DNA of 64,000 bases from Streptomyces sp. SAJ15 (lineage in GTDB: Bacteria > Actinomycetota > Actinomycetes > Streptomycetales > Streptomycetaceae), in contig NZ_NISY01000006.1 of assembly GCF_007595705.1 (NCBI RefSeq), forward strand, positions 62,001 to 126,000, written 5' to 3'. A model generated the notes under the pieces. It made no database searches, was not told the DNA's origin, and saw nothing but the letters and a program-made list of their open reading frames with translations. Position numbers and translations under genes: made by a program. Shown in pieces: positions 16,261 through 24,313 of the stretch. How positions within the stretch are numbered: position 1 is the first letter of the stretch; the number at the start of each line of letters is the position of its first letter.

Positions 16261-16758
16261 ATGAACACGCAGACGACCTTCGCCCCGATCCTGACCCGCG
16301 CCGCTGACGCCGAGACCACGAGCGACCCGAGCAGCGTGATGACTCTGCTGGCCGACTTCGGGACCGCCGGCAGCCCGATCACCAGCTACCGTTCCACCTT
16401 CGCGAAGGGCGCGGTGGGTGCGCCGGCGCACTTCCACACCCGGGCCTCGGAGATGTTCTTCGTGATCGGCGGCGCGCTGGAGGTGTTGCTCGGTGAGGAG
16501 CTGACGGTCCTGGAAGCGGGTGACTTCCTGCTCGTTCCGCCGCACACCCCGCACGCCTTCGCGGCGGCCCCCGGCGCCGAGGCCGACGTCCTCTTCGTCT
16601 TCACCCCGGGCATGCCCCGCTTCGACTATCTGCGGCTGCTCGGCCGGGTGATGCGCGGTGAGGCGAGCCCGCAGGAGATCAAGGATTCCTCGGAGCTCTA
16701 CGACAACCACTACGTGGACAGCCCCGTCTGGCAGCGCGCCCTCGCCGAGCGCGCCTGA
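16261..16758 (+). CDS. Cupin-domain protein
   Basis: A 165-residue single-cupin protein from ATG 16261; an in-frame GTG three codons earlier is possible. Cupin motif 1 is HFHTRASEMFFVIGGALEV and motif 2 is GDFLLVPPHTPHAF, supplying the usual metal-binding His/Glu set. Function cannot be assigned (isomerase, dioxygenase or sensor). It is followed after 39 bp by the ABM-type gene on the same strand. Confidence 0.82.
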   Translation: MNTQTTFAPILTRAADAETTSDPSSVMTLLADFGTAGSPITSYRSTFAKGAVGAPAHFHTRASEMFFVIGGALEVLLGEELTVLEAGDFLLVPPHTPHAFAAAPGAEADVLFVFTPGMPRFDYLRLLGRVMRGEASPQEIKDSSELYDNHYVDSPVWQRALAERA

Positions 16759-16797
16759 ACCGACCAGGTCACGCACCGAGAAGAGGGGGACCCAGGG

Positions 16798-17106
16798 ATG
16801 TTCGCAGTGATCTACCGGTGGCGGCTGCGCCCGGGCAAGGAGGAGCAGTTCGTCGACGGGTGGCACCGGGTGACCCGGGCGATCCACGCCCAGTGCGGCA
16901 GCTACGGGTCGCGCCTGCACCAGGCGGACGACGGCACCTGGGCCGCCTACGCCCGCTGGCCCGACGCCGAGACGCGTGAACGCTGCTCGACCCCCGACCC
17001 GGAGGGCCTGGCGCTGATGCGCGACGCGGTCGAGGAGTACTTCCCGGAGACCCGGCTGCGGATCGTCGACGATCTCCTCGCCGAACCCGCTCCGAGCATC
17101 GGCTAG
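16798..17106 (+). CDS. Antibiotic-biosynthesis-monooxygenase-like (ABM) small protein
   Basis: A 102-residue ferredoxin-like dimeric-barrel protein. It opens with FAVIYRWRLRPGKEEQF, then WHRVTRAI and GTWAAYARWPDAETRE, typical of ABM/heme-degradation-like folds. AGAGGGGG precedes the ATG. The role is unknown; it may be co-transcribed with the cupin gene. Confidence 0.75.
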   Translation: MFAVIYRWRLRPGKEEQFVDGWHRVTRAIHAQCGSYGSRLHQADDGTWAAYARWPDAETRERCSTPDPEGLALMRDAVEEYFPETRLRIVDDLLAEPAPSIG

Positions 17107-17210
17107 CCCGGCACGGGCACGGCGGCTGTTCGGTTTCGCCGTGGCCGGCCCCGCGGCGTGATCCCGCCCGGCCGGGGGTGAGCCGTGTCTCACCCGGGCG
17201 GTGCCTCTTG

Positions 17211-17232
17211 TCTATGCAACGAGTTGCATAGA
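17211..17232. promoter_or_regulatory. PadR operator
   Basis: TCTATGCAAC and GTTGCATAGA are perfect 10-bp inverted arms separated by GA, immediately upstream of the padR-like gene start. ATGCAAC-N2-GTTGCAT is the known style of PadR binding site, implying autorepression. Confidence 0.8.
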
Positions 17233-17243
17233 AGGATCGCGGC

Positions 17244-17801
17244 ATGGCGCTCGAGCACGCGATTCTCGTCTCCCTGCTGGAGAAGCCGGGCTCCGGCTAT
17301 GAGCTGGCCCGGCGGTTCGAACGGTCCATCGGATACTTCTGGACCGCCACCCATCAGCAGATCTACCGCGTTCTCAAGCGCATGGAGAGCGACGGCTGGG
17401 TCGATGTCCATGAGGTGCCGCAGCAGGGCAAGCCGGACAAGAAGGAATACTCCGTCGCCGAACTCGGGCGGGCCGCCCTCTCGGAGTGGCTGCATGAGCC
17501 GATCGAGCTGGAGAGCGTCCGGCACGACCTCGCCGTGAAGATCCGCGGCGCGGCGTTCGACGACCCGGCCGCGTTGATCCGGGAGGTCGAGCGGCACCGC
17601 CAGACGCACACCGACCGGCTCGCGAAGTACCTCGCGGGGGAGCGACGGGACTTCACCGGACCTGACGCGCCCCCGGCACCCACCGCCGGCCAGGAGCTCC
17701 AACACGTCGTGCTGCGCGGCGGCATCGCCTACGAGCGGATGATGCTCGCCTGGCTCGACGACGTACTCGCCACGCTCCACCGGCTCCGCCCGGAGCGCTG
17801 A
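17244..17801 (+). CDS. PadR-family transcriptional regulator
   Basis: A 185-residue protein. The N-terminal winged helix reads LEHAILVSLLEKPGSGYELARRF then HQQIYRVLKRMESDGWV, the PadR signature. A C-terminal Vir_AT_26-type helical domain covers about residues 95-180. GAAGGA precedes the ATG at 17244 and the palindromic operator overlaps the leader. It is followed by an acyl-CoA dehydrogenase-like gene that it probably controls. Confidence 0.9.
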   Translation: MALEHAILVSLLEKPGSGYELARRFERSIGYFWTATHQQIYRVLKRMESDGWVDVHEVPQQGKPDKKEYSVAELGRAALSEWLHEPIELESVRHDLAVKIRGAAFDDPAALIREVERHRQTHTDRLAKYLAGERRDFTGPDAPPAPTAGQELQHVVLRGGIAYERMMLAWLDDVLATLHRLRPER

Positions 17802-17856
17802 ACCAGCTCCGCCCGGAGCGCTGAACCAGCTCCGCCCGGAGCGCTGAACCGGCGCT
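17783..17856 (+). repeat. 24-bp repeat, three copies, over the padR-like stop codon
   Basis: The segment beginning CCCGGAGCGCTGAACCAGC recurs three times; the first copy contains the stop codon of the PadR gene. Duplications after the stop are untranslated. They include GGAGCGCT/AGCTCC half-palindromes. Confidence 0.75.
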
Positions 17857-17954
17857 CGCGGGCCGCCTCTCCGTCCGGTCGGCGTCGCACGGCCCCGGCC
17901 TGCCCGAACCCTTCATGCCCATAGCCGCACCCTCATGCCGGAAAGGGAACCTCC

Positions 17955-19676
17955 ATGTCCGACCCGCTGCTGTTCAACCCGCGCACCTACGACCCGGCCC
18001 ACTTCGACCCCGAGACCCGCAGGCTGCTGCGCGCCACCGTCGACTGGTTCGAGGAGCGCGGTAAGCGCAGGCTGATCGAGGACTACCGCTCGCGTGCCTG
18101 GCTGGCCGACTTCCTCGCCTTCTCGGCCAAGGAAGGGCTGTTCGCGACCTTCCTCACCCCGGCGTCCGCCGCCGACGGGCAGCAGGACAAGCGCTGGGAC
18201 ACCGCCCGGATCGCGGCCCTCAACGAGATCTTCGGTTTCTACGGACTCGACTACTGGTACGCGTGGCAGGTCACCATCCTGGGCCTCGGCCCGGTCTGGC
18301 AGAGCGACAACGCCACCGCTCGGGCCCGCGCCGCTGAGCTCCTCTCCCAGGGCGAGGTGTTCGCCTTCGGACTGTCCGAGAAGACCCACGGCGCCGACAT
18401 CTACTCCACCGACATGCTGCTGGAGCCCGACGGCGACGGCGGCTTCCGGGCCAGCGGCTCCAAGTACTACATCGGCAACGGCAACGCCGCCGGGCTCGTC
18501 TCCGTCTTCGGCCGCCGCACCGACATCGAGGGCCCGGACGGCTATGTCTTCTTCGCCGCCGACAGCCGCCACGAGGCGTACCACCTGGTCAAGAACGTGG
18601 TCGACTCGTCGAAGTACGTCAGCGAGTTCCGCCTGGAGAACTACCCGGTCGCCGCCGAGGACGTGCTGCACACCGGCCGCGCCGCCTTCGACGCCGCCCT
18701 CAACACCGTCAACGTCGGCAAGTTCAACCTCTGCACCGCGTCCATCGGCATCTGCGAGCACGCGATGTACGAGGCCGTCACCCACGCGCACCACCGCGTC
18801 CTCTACGGCCGCCCGGTCACCGCCTTCCCGCACGTGCGCCGCGAGCTGACCGACGCCTACGTCCGCCTCGTCGGAATGAAGCTGTTCAGCGACCGCGCCG
18901 TCGACTACTTCCGCACGGCCGGCCCCGACGACCGCCGCTACCTCCTCTTCAACCCCATGACGAAGATGAAGGTGACCACGGAGGGCGAGAAGGTCATCGA
19001 CCTGATGTGGGACGTCATCGCCGCCAAGGGCTTCGAGAAGGACACCTACTTCGCCCAGGCGGCCACCGAGATCCGGGGACTGCCCAAGCTGGAGGGCACG
19101 GTCCACGTCAACCTCGCGCTCATCCTGAAGTTCATGGGCAACCACCTGCTGAACCCGGCCGAGTACGCGCCCGTGCCGACCCGCCTCGACGCGGCCGACG
19201 ACGCCTTCCTCTTCCAGCAGGGACCCGCCCGCGGCCTGGGCTCCATCCGCTTCCACGACTGGCGCCCCGCCTTCGACGCGTACGCCGAGGTGCCCAACGT
19301 CGCCCGGTTCCGGGAGCAGGCGGACGCCCTCTGCGACTTCGTCACCACCGCCGCCCCCGACGAGGCGCAGAGCCGCGACCTGGACTTCCTGCTCGCCGTC
19401 GGGCAGCTCTTCGCGCTGGTCGTGCACGGCCAGCTGATCCTGGAGCAGGCCAGGCTGACCGGTCTCGAAGGGGACGTGCTCGACGAGCTGTTCGCCGTCC
19501 TCGTCCGCGACTTCTCCGCGTACGCCGTCGAGTTGCACGGCAAGGACTCCGCCACCCCGGAGCAGCAGAGCTGGGCGCTGGGCGCGGTCCGGCGGCCCGT
19601 CGTCGACGAGGCCCGGTCGGCGCGCGTCTGGGAGCGCGTCGAGGCACTGGCGGGGGCCTACGAGATGGCGCCGTGA
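17955..19676 (+). CDS. Acyl-CoA dehydrogenase-family protein
   Basis: A 573-residue flavoprotein-type enzyme. The flavin-binding strand is AFGLSEKTHGADIYSTDM (around residues 135-152), followed by ASGSKYYIGNGNAAG. The middle has a helical region with VLYGRPVTAFPHVRREL. The C-terminus is longer than in short-chain acyl-CoA dehydrogenases. A canonical catalytic Glu could not be placed with confidence. The PadR gene precedes it on the same strand and a convergent MFS gene follows. Confidence 0.8.
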   Translation: MSDPLLFNPRTYDPAHFDPETRRLLRATVDWFEERGKRRLIEDYRSRAWLADFLAFSAKEGLFATFLTPASAADGQQDKRWDTARIAALNEIFGFYGLDYWYAWQVTILGLGPVWQSDNATARARAAELLSQGEVFAFGLSEKTHGADIYSTDMLLEPDGDGGFRASGSKYYIGNGNAAGLVSVFGRRTDIEGPDGYVFFAADSRHEAYHLVKNVVDSSKYVSEFRLENYPVAAEDVLHTGRAAFDAALNTVNVGKFNLCTASIGICEHAMYEAVTHAHHRVLYGRPVTAFPHVRRELTDAYVRLVGMKLFSDRAVDYFRTAGPDDRRYLLFNPMTKMKVTTEGEKVIDLMWDVIAAKGFEKDTYFAQAATEIRGLPKLEGTVHVNLALILKFMGNHLLNPAEYAPVPTRLDAADDAFLFQQGPARGLGSIRFHDWRPAFDAYAEVPNVARFREQADALCDFVTTAAPDEAQSRDLDFLLAVGQLFALVVHGQLILEQARLTGLEGDVLDELFAVLVRDFSAYAVELHGKDSATPEQQSWALGAVRRPVVDEARSARVWERVEALAGAYEMAP

Positions 19677-19711
19677 CCCGGAGAAGCCCGCGGCCGGCGT
19701 AGGCCGGTACT

Positions 19712-19744
19712 CCCGCGGGCGGGGCGGTGTGCCCCGCCCGCGGG
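19712..19744. terminator. Strong hairpin between convergent genes
   Basis: CCCGCGGGCGGGGC and GCCCCGCCCGCGGG form a perfect 14-bp stem with loop GGTGT. Confidence 0.8.
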
Positions 19745-19762
19745 CGGTGGAGCCGATACCGG

Positions 19763-21391
19763 CTACGGGGCCAGAGCCGGCTCCTTCCAGGAGTCGGCGG
19801 ACGTCTCGGCGCCGGCCTCCACGGCGCCGGCCGCACGCCGCGCGGCGTCGACCGTGCCCTCCGCGGCGTCGACCGTGCCCTCCGCGGCGTCGCCCGTGGT
19901 CTCCGGGGCGTCGGCCGCGCCCTCCAGGTGCTGCTTCGGTCGGGCGGGCAGCGCGGACATCAGGAGGAAGATGACCGCGAGGACCCCGATGACCCACCCC
20001 AGGGAGTGCTGGAACGCCTCGGTGAACGCGTCTCCCGCCGCCTGCCGCCCGCCGGTGACGTCGTCCTCGTCGACCGCGGCCAGGAAGACGACCGAGACCA
20101 GCGCCAGCCCCAGCGCGTTGCCCATCTGCATGGTGGTGTTGATGAGGCCGGACGCCGAACCCGCGTGCTCGCGCGGCACCTCCGAGAGCACCGCGTCCGT
20201 CAGCGGCGCCACGATCAGCCCCATCCCGGCCCCCATCACGAGCAGCGGCAGGGCCATCTGCCAGGAGGCGATGCCGGTCCCGTACCGTCCGGCCTCCCAG
20301 ATGTACAGCAGCAGACCGCACACCATGGCCAGCGCGCCCGTCTGGAGGACCTTCCGGCCGAACCGCGGCACCAGCTTCTGCACCGAGACGCCCGCCGCGA
20401 CCGAGACCGCCAGGGAGAACGGGATACCGGTCAGACCGGCCCGCAGCGCGCTCCAGCCCAGACCGATCTGCATGTAGAGCGTCCAGACCAGGAAGAAGAT
20501 GCCGCACGCGACACCGAACGCCAGCTGGACCGCGATCCCGGCGGCGAAGCTCTTCACCCGGAACAGGCCGAGCTCCACCAGCGCGGAGCCGTCCTTGCGC
20601 GTCTTGTGCCGCTCGTACGCCACGAACACGCCGAGCACGACCAGGCTGCCGGCCATCGAGACGAAGCCCCACGCCGGCCAGTCGAGCTCGTGGCCGCGCG
20701 TGAGCGGGTAGACCAGCATGAGCAGGCCCAGGGTGACCAGCGCCACCCCGACCAGGTCGAGGCGCAGCGCCGAGGGCGCCTTGGACTCGGTGATGTACTT
20801 CCGCCCCAGCAGCAGGCCCGCTATGCCGACCGGCAGGTTGATCAGGAAGATCGGCCGCCACGCCAGACCGAAGAGGTCCCACTGGGTGAGCAGGGCGCCC
20901 AGCAACGGCCCGGAGACCGAGCCGAGCCCGACGATCGCGCCGAACAGGCCGAAGACCTTGCCGCGCTCATGGGCCGGGAAGGTGGCGTGCACGATCGAGA
21001 GCACCTGCGGAACCATCAGGGCGGCCATCGCGCCCTGCAGGATGCGGGCGCCGACGAGCATCTCCGGGCCCGCGGCCAGGCCGCACAGCGCGGAGGCGAG
21101 CGTGAAGCCACCGATGCCGAGCAGGAAGATCCGCTTGCGGCCGTGGACGTCGCCGAGCCTGCCGCCGGTGATCAGCCCGGCCGCGAACGCCAGGGCGTAA
21201 CCCGCGGTGATCCACTGGATGGCGCTGAAGGAGGCGCCGGTGTCCTCCTGGATGCTCGGGATGGCGATGTTGACGATCGTGACGTCGACCAGGTCCATGA
21301 AGGCCGCGGTCATCACGATGGCGAGCGCGAACCAACGGCGCCGGTCGGTCACGGGCGCCGGGGCGGGGACGACGGGGCTTGCTGAAGTCAT
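19763..21391 (-). CDS. MFS drug/proton antiporter, EmrB/QacA (DHA2) type
   Basis: A membrane protein of about 542 residues with 14 predicted hydrophobic segments. It shows the DHA2 signatures MDLVDVTIVNIAIPSIQ (TM1) and GGRLGDVHGRKR (loop 2-3, motif A). The C-terminal 60 residues are an Ala/Asp/Thr-rich cytosolic tail with a 7-residue repeat (DAAEGTV) encoded by 21-bp units. ATG 21391 is preferred; GTG 21409 is also in frame. It is divergent from a WYL-type regulator. Confidence 0.9.
   Translation of the reverse strand: MTSASPVVPAPAPVTDRRRWFALAIVMTAAFMDLVDVTIVNIAIPSIQEDTGASFSAIQWITAGYALAFAAGLITGGRLGDVHGRKRIFLLGIGGFTLASALCGLAAGPEMLVGARILQGAMAALMVPQVLSIVHATFPAHERGKVFGLFGAIVGLGSVSGPLLGALLTQWDLFGLAWRPIFLINLPVGIAGLLLGRKYITESKAPSALRLDLVGVALVTLGLLMLVYPLTRGHELDWPAWGFVSMAGSLVVLGVFVAYERHKTRKDGSALVELGLFRVKSFAAGIAVQLAFGVACGIFFLVWTLYMQIGLGWSALRAGLTGIPFSLAVSVAAGVSVQKLVPRFGRKVLQTGALAMVCGLLLYIWEAGRYGTGIASWQMALPLLVMGAGMGLIVAPLTDAVLSEVPREHAGSASGLINTTMQMGNALGLALVSVVFLAAVDEDDVTGGRQAAGDAFTEAFQHSLGWVIGVLAVIFLLMSALPARPKQHLEGAADAPETTGDAAEGTVDAAEGTVDAARRAAGAVEAGAETSADSWKEPALAP
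19845..19907 (-). repeat. 21-bp repeats in the MFS C-terminal tail
   Basis: A unit encoding DAAEGTV occurs about three times in frame at the extreme C-terminus. Confidence 0.75.
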
Positions 21392-21413
21392 GACGATGAC
21401 GTTAGGCACGATG

Positions 21414-21432
21414 TAGGACGGATCATGTCCTA
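21414..21432. promoter_or_regulatory. Inverted repeat between MFS and WYL genes
   Basis: TAGGAC and GTCCTA are separated by 7 bp, with a plus-strand -10-like TAGATT overlapping the right arm. It is a candidate binding site for the WYL regulator. Confidence 0.5.
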
Positions 21433-21453
21433 GATTCGCGCGACCCTGGTGTC

Positions 21454-22422
21454 ATGACGGACACATCCGCACGGCTGCTGACCCTGCTCTCCCTTCTCCA
21501 GACCCCGCGCGAGTGGCCCGGTGGCGAGCTCGCCGAGCGGCTCGGCGTCAGCCGGCGCACCGTTCGGCGCGACATCGAACGGCTGCGCGAGCTCGGCTAC
21601 CCGGTACAGGCGACGATGGGCACCGAGGGCGGATACCGCCTGGTCGCCGGGAAGGCGATGCCCCCGCTGGTCCTCGACGACGAGGAGGCCGTGGCCATCG
21701 CCGTTGGCCTGCGGGCCGGCGCGGGACACGCGGTCGAGGGAGTCGAGGAGGCGTCGGTACGAGCCCTGGCCAAGCTGGAACAGGTGCTGCCCGCACGGCT
21801 GCGCCACCGTCTCACCGCCCTCCAGACGGCGACGCTGCCGCTGACGGTGGGCGGCGGCGACGCGGCGACGGTCGACCCCCACACCCTCACCGCGATCGCG
21901 GCGGCGGCCACCGGACACGAACGGCTGCGCTTCCCCTACCGCGCCGGCGACGGCACCGTGAGCCGCCGACAGGTCGAGCCCTACCGGCTGGTGTCGACCG
22001 GACGCCGGTGGTACCTCGTCGCCTACGACCTCGACCGCGAGGACTGGCGCACGTTCCGCGTCGACCGGGTCGGTGAACCGTTCCCGACCGGCGCACGGTT
22101 CACCCCGCGACCACTGCCCGCTGAGGACGCGGCGGAGTACCTGCGCCGCTCGATGTCCCGCCTCGCCCCGGAACACCACCTGGACGTCTCCTTCGCCGCC
22201 CCGGCCCGCTACGTGGCCGCACGCCTGCCCGCGTCACTGGGCACCCCCGAGCCGACCGGTGACCACTCCTGCCGCCTGCGGGCCACCCCCTCCGACTCCC
22301 TGGAGTGGCTCGCCGTCCGGCTCGCCCTGGTGGAGTGCGACTTCCAGGTCCACGGGCCCGCCGCCCTGGTCGACCACCTGGCGGCCCTGGGAGAGCGCCT
22401 GCTCCGGGCGAGCGGGAGATGA
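21454..22422 (+). CDS. YafY-type transcriptional regulator (HTH_11 + WYL domain)
   Basis: A 322-residue protein. The N-terminal winged helix is LAERLGVSRRTVRRDIERLR; the WYL domain covers about residues 145-215 with PYRLVSTGRRWYLVAYDLDR. A WCX-like C-terminal part follows. It probably senses a ligand and controls the divergent exporter gene. Confidence 0.9.
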   Translation: MTDTSARLLTLLSLLQTPREWPGGELAERLGVSRRTVRRDIERLRELGYPVQATMGTEGGYRLVAGKAMPPLVLDDEEAVAIAVGLRAGAGHAVEGVEEASVRALAKLEQVLPARLRHRLTALQTATLPLTVGGGDAATVDPHTLTAIAAAATGHERLRFPYRAGDGTVSRRQVEPYRLVSTGRRWYLVAYDLDREDWRTFRVDRVGEPFPTGARFTPRPLPAEDAAEYLRRSMSRLAPEHHLDVSFAAPARYVAARLPASLGTPEPTGDHSCRLRATPSDSLEWLAVRLALVECDFQVHGPAALVDHLAALGERLLRASGR

Positions 22423-22453
22423 GACGTCCGCGGCGAGGGCAGGGCACCCAGCC

Positions 22454-22680
22454 CTACGGACGGCCCTCCAGACCCTGCCGGCCCATGTCGACCAGTCGCC
22501 GGGCGGCGGTCGCCGCGCCGTCGGCGCGCACCTCGCGGGCGATGGTTCGGGCCCGCCGCGACACCTCGGGATCGAGGGCGTGGCGGAGGGCGGCGAGCAG
22601 GGAGTCGCCGGTGGGTGGGCTGGAGGGGGTGGGCGCTGCCGATGCCGAGGCGTTCGACGATGTGGGCGAAGTAGAACTGG
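22454..22680 (-). pseudogene. Remnant of a GT1-family glycosyltransferase (C-terminal end)
   Basis: Read on the minus strand, one frame gives QFYFAHIVERLGIGSAHP and another continues with GDSLLAALRHALDP and AREVRADGAATAARRLVD up to a TAG. Together these match the C-terminal end of macrolide-type UDP-glycosyltransferases, where a W/F-WAxRVxELGVG block is followed by such helices. A frameshift near 22610 separates the two blocks and the main domain is gone. It abuts the stop of the phosphoesterase gene. Confidence 0.55.
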
Positions 22681-22682
22681 TG

Positions 22683-23198
22683 CTATACGGTTTTGATGGG
22701 AGGTGCGGGCAGCCGGTGCAGTCGCACCTCGACGAGCCGGCCCGCCGACACCCGCGCCGTCATGTAGGTGCGGTACGGCTGCCGCCTCCGGTCGGTCGGC
22801 GAGCCCGGATTGAGCAGGCGCAGCCGTTGGTCCGCGACGGAGTCCCACGGGATGTGGCTGTGGCCGAAGACGAGCACGTCCAGGTCGGGGAAGCGCTGGG
22901 CACAGCGACGCTCGCGCCCTTGTGCCGGGCCGGTCTCGTGCACGACTCCGAGCCGCAGTCCGTCGAGCTCCGCGTAGGCCACTTCCGGCAGCCGGGCCCG
23001 TAGCTCGGAACCGTCGTTGTTGCCGTGGACACCGATCAGCCGCCGGGCGCGGGTCTGGAGCAGGTCCAGTGTGGCGGTGTCGACCCAGTCCCCGGCGTGG
23101 ATGACGACATCGGCGCGCGGCACCCGGTCGAGGAGCTCGGGCGGCAGGGCCTTGGCGCGTGTCGGCACATGCGTATCGGACATCAGCAGCAGGTCCAC
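22683..23198 (-). CDS. YfcE/MJ0936-type metallophosphoesterase
   Basis: A 171-residue calcineurin-like phosphoesterase from GTG 23198, chosen because the first beta strand (DLLLMSDTH) starts there; GTG 23231 is an alternative. Metal motifs are SDTH, GDWVD, GVHGNND and FGHSHIP, in the canonical order. It hydrolyses phosphodiesters with a dinuclear metal centre; the natural substrate is unknown. Confidence 0.85.
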   Translation of the reverse strand: MDLLLMSDTHVPTRAKALPPELLDRVPRADVVIHAGDWVDTATLDLLQTRARRLIGVHGNNDGSELRARLPEVAYAELDGLRLGVVHETGPAQGRERRCAQRFPDLDVLVFGHSHIPWDSVADQRLRLLNPGSPTDRRRQPYRTYMTARVSAGRLVEVRLHRLPAPPIKTV

Positions 23199-23246
23199 CA
23201 GGCGACGGTAGCGGTTCGTCGGGTCCGGCACCGGCGCGGCGGGCCG

Positions 23247-24167
23247 TCAGGCGCCCACGTCGTCGACCACCTCACCGTCGCGGGCGGCCGCGTCCTGGGC
23301 GGCCCGGTTGAAGGAGTGGATGGTGGTCGTGGTGTTGGCGGCCAGCCAGGTGGGGATCCATTCCAGGGGCGGGGCGTCGCTGAGGGGGATGTAGACGATG
23401 TCGGAGCGGGCGTAGTAGCGGGTGGCTTGGGCGCCCACCACGAACGCGCCCTGGTCGGCGCCGATCAGGGTCAGGGCCTCCTGGAAGGTCTCGAAGCCGG
23501 GGCCGACCTCCACGGGGTGTCCGGCGGGTGTCAGCGCTGGGGTGCGCTCGGTGCGCCAGTAGCCGGGCACGGTCTGGGCCACCTGGAGGAGTCTGACCGC
23601 GGTGAGATCCTCCATCGAGACGGTGCGTCGGCGGGCCAGGGGGTGTCGGGAGGACACGGCGAGCATCCGGGGTTCGGAGAACAGGACCGGGCCGTTGGCC
23701 ATTCCGGGTTCCTGGTGCGGCCGGGTGACGATCAGCAGGTCCACGTCGCCGGCGCGCAGCCGGGGGAAGCCGTCGGCGATCTGCAGTTCCCTGAGCCGGG
23801 CCCGGCAGCCGGGGTGCCGCTCGGCGAACAACTGGGCCGCCCGTGCCATGAGTTGTCCGGCCGCGGCGCCGACGAAGCCGACCCGCAGCACGCTGTGGGA
23901 GCCCCGCGCGGCCTCGGCCGCCTTCCTCAGCCCGGCCTCGATCTGTTGGCAGGCCGGCCGCAGATCGTCGTGGAGCCGCTGCCCGATCGGCGTGAGACGG
24001 ACCAGGCGGCTGTTGCGTTCGAACAGCGGCGCCCCGATCCGCCGTTCCAGCTTCTTGATGGTCTGGCTGATCCGGCCGGTCGTCACATGCAGACGGTCGG
24101 CCGTACGGCCGAAGTGGAGCTCCTCGGCCAGCGTCAGGAACGCCTCGATCTCCAGCCGTTCGAGCAC
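23247..24167 (-). CDS. LysR-family transcriptional regulator
   Basis: A 306-residue protein from GTG 24167 with GGAGGGG upstream. The N-terminal HTH reads FLTLAEELHFGRTADRLHVT then SQTIKKLERRIGAPLFER; residues 95-290 are the periplasmic-binding-like effector domain. It is divergent from an MFS exporter. Inverted GCACC/GGTGC half-sites at 24217-24240 are a possible operator. Confidence 0.9.
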   Translation of the reverse strand: MLERLEIEAFLTLAEELHFGRTADRLHVTTGRISQTIKKLERRIGAPLFERNSRLVRLTPIGQRLHDDLRPACQQIEAGLRKAAEAARGSHSVLRVGFVGAAAGQLMARAAQLFAERHPGCRARLRELQIADGFPRLRAGDVDLLIVTRPHQEPGMANGPVLFSEPRMLAVSSRHPLARRRTVSMEDLTAVRLLQVAQTVPGYWRTERTPALTPAGHPVEVGPGFETFQEALTLIGADQGAFVVGAQATRYYARSDIVYIPLSDAPPLEWIPTWLAANTTTTIHSFNRAAQDAAARDGEVVDDVGA

Positions 24168-24313
24168 TGCCCCTCCGTGGTTCGTTGAATCTGGCTAAAC
24201 AGACGTTCCCTAAGAAGCACCTTGTTGATCTTGGTGGTGCGTCGCAGTGTGGGGGGTGTCCTCAACCTACCGACCTCGCTGTCAGCCGAGCACCTGCCGA
24301 CGGGAACACCACC

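Noticed and set aside
19727..21385. A long plus-strand frame opposite the MFS gene
   Set aside because: It mirrors the transporter codons and is rich in Gln/Arg/Asp without any motif.
24217..24240. GCACC/GGTGC as a definite LysR box
   Set aside because: Arms are only 5 bp and do not contain the T-N11-A pattern clearly; kept as a mention only.
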